Of a stretch of DNA of 64,000 nt, positions 54,701 to 63,700 are shown piece after piece. How positions within the stretch are numbered: the first letter of the stretch is position 1; each line of letters begins with the position of its first letter. The notes beneath the pieces are model-generated. The model was not told the DNA's origin, did no database searches, and saw only the letters and a list, made by a program, of their open reading frames with translations. The stretch covers positions 3,596,001 through 3,660,000 of the forward strand of contig JAMKCF010000019.1 in assembly GCA_023634235.1 (NCBI GenBank), in the 5' to 3' direction. This DNA is from Pisaster brevispinus (lineage: Eukaryota > Echinodermata > Asteroidea > Forcipulatida > Asteriidae). Made by a program: the position numbers and the translations under genes.

Positions 54701-57700
54701 AAATGGTCGTATCTTAGATGATCATTTGATGCTTACATTCCATTTGTTTAATTATTAACTGTTAACCTAAACATTTTAAGAATGGAGGAAGGGAACACAA
54801 GCAACGGTTTACAGGAACTTGGCTAGTAATTTTGTCTATTGCAAAAAACAATGGGTTAAAAACTCCACCACACTACAGCGACCTCCAAACGGTCAGACCA
54901 GACTCACTCCAAACTGCAAACCACAAGTTTGTTTATATGAGTGTTTAATCAGCAAGTGAAACCGCAGAGCACTCTGTGGGGTGCCTTGGGTACTGTGCAT
55001 CGGACGGGAGGATACTGTTCAGCGTGTGAAACATCACCTCATTGGAACTCCCATCCGATGGCCCGTCCAACAAAAATTTGACATGGGATGAACCTTGTCC
55101 GATGGTCTGTCCAGGATTAATTTTGACAAGACCCCTTAGTAGAATTGGACACCAGCTAATACAATATATAACCCACAATGCTTATGACTGGTTAACCGCT
55201 CATTTTATTAAGCTTATTAAGCAATATTTTCTGCTTAGTGTGTCGTAGCTGAGCGGTCTAGTGCCTTGGACTCAAGTCCGGACACAATGTGGACTATTTC
55301 TATCGCCCTTTGGTGATTGCTTTACGTCTTTCAAGACAACTTGAAGGCAAAAGAAGATTTTGAGAAAATCCTGAAATCTTGAAAAAATCCAGAGAAATCA
55401 CATGCTTTGTTCAGGTAAAGAAAATAATGTGCTCTTTCCAACAGTATACATGTACAGTTTGTCTGAAAAAGCGGAGTCAAAAACCCAAAGTATTAGCCAT
55501 TAGCAAACTTAATCACTGCACTAGCCAAGACCCTCATGGAGAGAAGACAAGGAAGGAAGTTTCAGTTTTAGATGTTGGAGGAAAACCCACGATAATCGTT
55601 CAAGGGGAAACCCACACAAATCAGGAAGGGACTGAAAAACCCAATCCACATAGTACCCCCAGTGGGATTCGAACCGGGGTCCTAGAGGTTGCTGCACTGT
55701 CACAACCATGTTGACTACCTTTCTTGCACTGAGTTCCACTCTGTTTGAGCAATGTCAGCTGGATCTTGGGTGCCGAGGGACAGTTGACGTGTAGGCTGAA
55801 CTTCAAGTCAACATGGCCGACACAACAGGATTTGGGTAGAACCAATTCGAACAGGTGTTCCTTCCAGCTGGAGCTGTATGGAATCAATTCAAGCGTTCAA
55901 AGTATAATTAGCTCTACAATACAAGTTACAGAAAAAGTACATCATCGTTAAATCTTTTAAAACATTTTTAAAGGAAGTTTATTCTTAACCAGTTAGCGTC
56001 GATGGTCTTCCATTTTTTCACTTCCACTCTGACGGGATTGTCAATTTGTTTAACTTGTTAAAGATCACTGATTCTTAAGTTCATAAGTACCACACATTAT
56101 AGAAATATAAGGAGCACAAATTACAATTAGAAACCTCAATTTAAAAGGACACGTATTTGCACACGGCTTACATGTACATACATGGTGTCAATATGGTCAA
56201 GGTGGAAAACTTCTCTAGAAATATTGATGCCTAAAATGCTGTTTTGCGAGAAATAAAACAATTAGTTTTGACCACTTGAGTCCATAACTCGATGCTTGAA
56301 AACAGTGAAATCAGAGAAAAGGTCTGGGTTACACTGTCTCCCCCCGTGGTCTGTCCCCCACCCCCCCCCCCTCTCATGGCTACCTGTATTAGGGCCATGT
56401 CACACAAGGCAATTTACAGGCAACCAGTTCCAGGCAGTCTTCAAGAAGAAAAGGCATTCACATCTGAACTTTCACATATTTCCCTTGGGGACCGTAAGAC
56501 ATTGTTTGAAAAATGACTCCTGTGCTACCAAAGTGGTCCTGTGGCATGCACTGCAGTTGGTTGCCTCCAAGTTGCCTGTAAAAGTTGCCTCGTGTGACAT
56601 GGCCCTTAGATTTCACTCTCCCTGTCACTACGGCCCCAGACACTGACCTGTCAGGCTGCAGCTTCCATGTGCGGGTGTGCTGCGTGGCGTCGCCCTGCTG
56701 CCGCTGGTGTAGATGCTGCGGGTGGCGTCGCTGCTGCTGCTCCTGCTGTATCTCCACCCAGCACGGCGGCACGGTGGCGGAGAAACGCGGCACCAGGGTC
56801 TCGAACTGAGTCAGTTGCCACATGGTGCTCAGGTTCTTCATCGTTAGTGGCTGGTTAGCTAGAAACCCATCAGCTGCTGCAGAACATCATATAAAATAAC
56901 ATTTGTTTCCTCAAACATTGTACCATAAACAAACAACAAGATCACCTTTTTTCTTTTGGAGCCAACTGTTTACGGTTTAAGCTGATCAACCCTACTACTG
57001 TACGACCATTCATTACCATCCACTGAGGTTTTAAATGATAAACATACTATGCCAGCCTACAATACCATATCATGTAGTGAATGCATGTTTACAGAGTACA
57101 CATTTAACGCTCCTACTGTCCAACCATTCAATATCATTCACTGTGGTTTTGATTGCAAAAAGAAGACATCTTTCACAAGAAAGATCACGGAGTACAACAT
57201 TTCTGACACTTACGTTTCTTTTCCTCGCCGGCATCGGTCTCTTCCTCGACGTTCGTCTCCTGCTCCGAGGAGACGGCCTTGGCAGCCTTCCCTCGCTTGT
57301 TGGCTCCGGGAGAGTTGGAGGCTTGTAGCTGCAAGAACATTATATCACCCGTCTCTGTGCAAACGCACAGCCGTTCCATTCCGGTGCAGTACGACAACGC
57401 CACAAACTTTTCCGTCCTTGCGGATGACGGATGTGGCTGCTGCGAGGGAAAGGTCACTAACGTGGACCAAGACCCAATGTCCATGATCTTTACCACGCCG
57501 CTCCGTGTGAGAACGGCACACTTTCCAAGTTGCTTGTCAAGGGGTTTAGAGTCTGTTTCATCAATGCTAAGAGCTTCTAAGGCAGCCGTTATGGATCCCG
57601 AATCCATCTTGGATAGTGAGTACAATGAAGATGGCGCCCTTTGAGAGGCGTCCCCTTCTTCGTCACTTGCTACATCGGAGAGATCTGGGGGCAGCAGAAC

Positions 57701-60700
57701 CAGGGATTCGACTGTTTCCTCAACGGAAGTTAGTTTGTGAATGGCCACAGGTTCATCGTGGAGAACAGTTGAACCATCGCGAGACAGGATTCTGTATATG
57801 AGGGCGAAGCCGGGATTGACGTCATGGCACTCCATAGGAGCACTTGCAGCTTCGTCTTGATCCAAAGAGGCGGCACTTCTCACTCTCAAGCCTGTTCCGG
57901 CTTCGTCCGAGCCACCCTCCGAATCCTTGCAATCCTTGTTCAGATCGTTCTGTTCGTTACATAGGCTTTCCGTTGTAGGTGTATTGCACTGTGGTTTGAC
58001 CATTTCATTTTCCTCTAGTTGTCCTTCGTGCGGCCCGACCACGACCAACAAGTGTTTCTTGTCGGGGCACGGAGTGATGCACTTCACCCACAGCTTGTCG
58101 CACTGGGCGCAAGGGGGCAGTTCTATACACTGCAGGGCACCTTCGCTAATTTGAAACGGTTTGGTATCTATTCCATCCAGTAGAGTTATGCCTGCCTGAT
58201 CGGAGCTAATTTCGTCCGCATTAATCGACCCATCCATCAGGGCCTGCTCCTCTTCAATTTCAAGGATCTGCGACATATACAACTTGGGAAGCGTCGACGG
58301 TCCAGCTTGAGCGCTGAACATACCCCCTTTAGCTTTGTCTAAATTTTTCTTTTGAACGGCAGTGTTTGTTACAACTGGGGAGGCGGAGTAAACGACCAAA
58401 CACTTCCTGTGGAGGGACTCCGAGTCCGTCTCCTCGACGTTTCCCGCTCCCTTGGAGTCGACTTCGTCTCCTAGATAAGCATCGGCAAACTCCACCTCCC
58501 TGTTGGAAATGTCGACACCCAACCCCGCCTCGTCCTTGGGGCCGGTGTCCTCAGCGATGCGCATCTTATCAAACGCCGCTGTGAACGGGTTACTGACGTC
58601 AGAGACCCCGGACGCTGGCGTGATATCGTCTTTCATGTCTTCATCAGACATGGCCGTTAGTATCCCGTCGTTGCTATCCATCTTGTTGGGCCTTCGTATA
58701 CTGACAGCTGCTATGAGGGAGGGGTCACACGTGTGCTCCTCACTATTTGATGGATTCATGTCCGAAGAGGCGGACGATGCCTCGTGGGAGGTCCCCTGGA
58801 CAATGCTCAACGACGACACAATGATGTCCTTAGAATGTTGGCATTCTGTAAGGTAATCACAAACAAAAACTGTCACACAACAGAAAACTCCAATCACAAT
58901 GCCTGCGATTTGCGATACAGTCCTCTACAGTTTGCTAAGGAGATGCCATTTTCGCAGTTACATGTGTCTTGCGGAAAGTTTGTTTGTCCTGACGCAGCAC
59001 CCACTGCACTATTTCAATCATTCCTGCAAAGCAGCAGGGGTGTACTTTTCTATGTTCACAGCATAAAGATGGTACTTTTCGGAGGCTTATGAATGTTTTT
59101 CTTGTTCATGTCAGATATTAAGAGATCCCAAACTGCCGGTGCGCCGCTAGGCTGCATGATTTTTTGTGGGATTTTTTCAGTCGACCACTTTGAGGTAAAC
59201 TGTAGAGGGTGTACTGTTTCATGAACCGCCCTACTCAATGCAACTCATATTAGTCATCAGAAATCTAAAAGTACCCAATAAATGAATCAAAAAGTTTTCA
59301 CTCCTCCGTTCCTATTTAAAAAAACTCCTCACAAATTCATGCATATTGGTTGGACACCGATCTCAAACATAAATCCAAACTGTCGAGTGCTTCTTACCTG
59401 TGGTTTTAGAAATTACGTTCATCTCACTACTGCTGACATCTGACACGGGGTCCCCTTGGAGCCGCCATGCCCCACCCACTTCAATCACTTCAATAGTTCC
59501 GTAGCTTTTCTCTGCAAAATCAGAACAATTCTCGCGTCATTTTCCAATTTCAGAAATCACACTGTGTCATCTGAAGACGAATTTGAGGGATTACAAAGTA
59601 GTAGGTAATAACTTTGTAGTAATATAATGTGACACAATTTGTTTTATATATTCTAGATCTGGATCCAGATGAAGTTATACACCACAAGGGAAACTAACTC
59701 GGTAAATTTTGAATAATTTAGGGTTTGAACAAAGAATAATTGACTAGAGGCGGAATTGAACCTGCGACCTCCAGATTAACATGCCAGCACTCTACCAACT
59801 GAGCTATCTTGCCCAAATGATTGTGGTCTCCCTAGATCTCCCCACAGGGGTACCGCCATTATAGGGCTAGATAGCCGGCACGTTAATCTAGAGGTTGCAG
59901 GTTCAAGTCCCGCTCTAGTCAATTTTCCTTTGTTCAAACCCAAACTAGGTCTGGATTTACACAAAGACATGGAGGAAAAGCCCTCTGCTGCCCTGATCTT
60001 GACCTTAGTGCCCCTCCGAAAGTGTCCTATAGAATTTTAAAAAAGGTTTTCCAGTGGAAGTGCCTCTTGCACAATGACGGCTTTGCCCTCTAAAAGTTGA
60101 AATTCCAGGCCTGCACGACTTATCATACCCAGGCAGGCATATCATAAGCACACATTGTTTTTATGACAGGTATGCTGAGGTAAGTTTGAACTACAAGACC
60201 CATGATTTATATAGACAGGGTTTTCCAAATCTGTGGGGCATTCTGGACCCAAACTTTGGAAGTTTGGCCTAAGCACCCTAAATTGAAACGAGGTCATGAA
60301 TGTTTTCTACTTGTATGTTTTCGGTATGCTTTCTACTTGGTGTGTATCTTGGTTTGAAAACCCCTACTGTGCAATGTGGAGCTTTCTACAATGGTTTCAT
60401 CTTGTTGTTTTATGTGATTTTGATTTAAAGTCCAAAACAAACTTAAAAACAACAACAAACCAAAACTTATCTTTTTGCGTATTGGCCACAATTCGCTCGT
60501 ATCGGCCCGATATGCCCGCTTGTGCATGAGGAGAATCCAGATAGGGTTTGCAATACAATGCAGCAAAATCTGCTGACAACCATGGCAGAAAACAACATGG
60601 CCACTACGTTCTGAAAGTCTGGACCTTTTTTTCTGTTTACAAACATTGAGCACAGTTTTGTATCGGCGTAAACATCCAACGCAAAATATATGACTGGGCC

Positions 60701-63700
60701 AGCAAAAATCTGTCCTTATTAAGTAACATCTTATTAGGATTATTGTATGATCGTATCCACAGCTGTGACGTCACAAATGAAGGCTTCGTGTTAAACTGTA
60801 ACCTCACCTTTGTTGGCCATCTCTTCATGGAGTGAGTTTGCCATAGCCTCCTCCTTGTCTTGTTCCCCGTCTTCTCCAAGCACATCCTGGCTGCAATCAC
60901 TACTTAGGTTGGCACTACTTAAAGATCACAAAGAGTCATGTCAAATTCAAAATGCTGCAGAAACCCCCAAAGAGGTGAAATACACTAATAAGTATAGTGG
61001 GTCAGTTAACCCTCCTACTGTTTGACCATTTAATGTTATTCTTCACTGTAGTTTTGAATGACTGTTGCACTATGCCAGCCAGCCTGCGATACGATATCAT
61101 GTGGTGAGTGCATCCACAGTCAACACTCCTACTGTCAGTCCATTCAACAACATCCACAACCTACACTCCTGCCAAGCCAAGCTACATCAGCTCATTTCAG
61201 GACAAAACATTCAAAACTTTCAAAAAGTCTAGACGATAAACAAGCATGTCCTTCTGACACCAAATCCTGAATACGACTTTATACCACATGAAAGTTCAAC
61301 TTCCTTTTCCAAACCACCACTTTAGCTAATTAGGCTTCATCAGACAATGAGCACTTTCATTGGGAGACCTTTGAGAGGCTAGGTGGCAGCAAACTCACCA
61401 GGTAAATCCATTGTTCTCGGCAATGTGAGCATGCTCAGAACAACGCCTGCTGCCACCTAGTGTTCAAAAGTCTCCAATTACAGTGCTTCAAATGGAGCCC
61501 AAATCGGGGCCAGAGCCAAGGCTGTGTTTTCATAGGCCTACACGCTGCTCTCTTATAACCCCTGGTACTGGTTAATTAAAATGTGCCAGTATATGGCCCA
61601 ATTTGGTTAGGCCTGTGGCCGATCCACTTAACGTGTGCCCTCAAGTATGGTAACCCGCAAAAGAGTCATCACGTCATAAAGCAAGTGGTTCCCTCTCATT
61701 CTTCTTTGACCTTGTGATAAGTCTAACTGTATGCAGTTTAGGGTGACCGTGTAAAAACATGATTCATTTTTTTGAATTGCTTCAAAATACTTGCGTTTTG
61801 ACACTAAGCGCGTACTAAATGCCCACACACACCCTAAAAGTGCTCAACAAATTTGAACAAGCGTACACACAGAGCAGTCACTTTCGGGAGCCAATCAGCA
61901 TTGTTTTTCAGCACTTCCCTATCGGGGGTTAGTGACGAGAGGTATTGATACGGCACGCTGCCCATGGTAGCGAGGCTGGGCACAAGACTCCTTAGAAGTC
62001 TGGCAGCTTGACTTCCTAACTTACTTCTCATCCTCCTTTGTATTCCCTTTGATCTCAGTCAGGGTGGTCTCCTCCACCCAGGCTTCGGGTATCTTGGCAT
62101 CAGGCCCTCGTGTGCTGATAGAATCCTCTGCGTCCACCGCCTTGCCCGTCAGGACAGGGTCTTGTGGACTGATTTGGAAGTTTGAGACGAGCTTCAACTG
62201 ATCGGCCACATCCCAGATACTGATGTTGCCATGGCGACTGGAGGTTGCCATCAGGTTGGGACAGGAGGAAGTGCTTACACATGTGATCTGTTGAGCAAAG
62301 AATCAAAATAGTCAGGTACCAATCGATAATACATTTCCCAAGGCACGTGGAAGAGGTTGCTTATACATACAGTCTCCTTCACTTTGTTTGCTCAAAATTA
62401 CTGATTCCCAAAAATGTCATCACTATCAACAAAGTCCCCTGATCCACTAAGTGGAAATCTGTAGTCTCCCGATTCTGAAAAAGTTACTGCAAAATTATTT
62501 AGGAAGACGGAAAAATTGAAACTAGAACACTGCCTTTTACTTTATGGCCTTATCTCTTATAAACATGAAATACAGCGCAAGTCTCCTGCGTATTTTGAAA
62601 ACATGTTGGAACCTTAGATTCCAACGTGAACTTTGTTGTTATTTGTACGAAAAAAGTTTGCGCACTTTAACGCTCAAATATGCGTGAGACTTGCACAGTT
62701 AGGTATACAGATTTCTAGTTTGGGGGTTATACCTTTTGGTTGCCGTCCCCATGTAGCTGTGCAGGACCCGTAGCTAATGTAAAAGACAATGGTACATTCT
62801 CTGTTGGTTCTCCACGGACAAACGGACAATTTGGGGAGTGCCTCTCATGCTCGGACCTATAGGGGGCGCCAAACAAAAAACAAAAGGTCAACAAAATATC
62901 CTGTGCAACTTCTTACATAACCCCATCAGGGGTCCACTTCACAAATGGGCTAAGAATGGTCTTTACCAGTGCTGGACCCAATTTCATGACTCTGCTTACC
63001 GTAAGCAAAGAATCCGCGCTTACAGAAGCAGGGAATTACACGTTAACATCACAGATTAGCAGGGATTTCTTAAATTTAATGTAATGGTATTTTGGCTGGT
63101 AACCTTATTCTGGTAAGCAAACTTATTTTGTGCTTAGCTACTTTTTGTGTGTAAGCAGCTCCACGACAATTGGGCCCTGTTCCAAAGCTGGCATATAATC
63201 ATGAATAATTGTACCAAAAAGTCACTGATTTCCTCATTCAAAGGCATGTAGCTTCCTATGACAGAAACTGATCATTCTGAGATGACCTTTGCAAAACACA
63301 CGTGACAGTCAAGTCCAAACATGTCTGTTGTTTATGCATAAATCCTCAAGGACAAATGAGCTCATTGTGTTTCCTGTGCTTATGATAATGGCTAGAGCCG
63401 GTAAAGTGAGCGTGGCTAACTGTATGAACTTGCCCTTCCCATTATGCTAATAACAGTAGACGCATAAATGCATATGCATCACGCGATGTGCAATTTGCAT
63501 AATTTATTGGGAAAGGTCTATTGCATCACACTAATACAAACAGGGCTCAATTTCATAGAGCTGCTTAAGCGAAAAAAAGTAGCTTAGTACAATAAAAATA
63601 TGCTTACCAGATGACCAGCCAAAGTAGCATTCCAAAGCCCAATTTCAAAGAGCTGCTTAAAAGAAATGAGCAGGATACCAGCCACAAATGGTACATGTAA

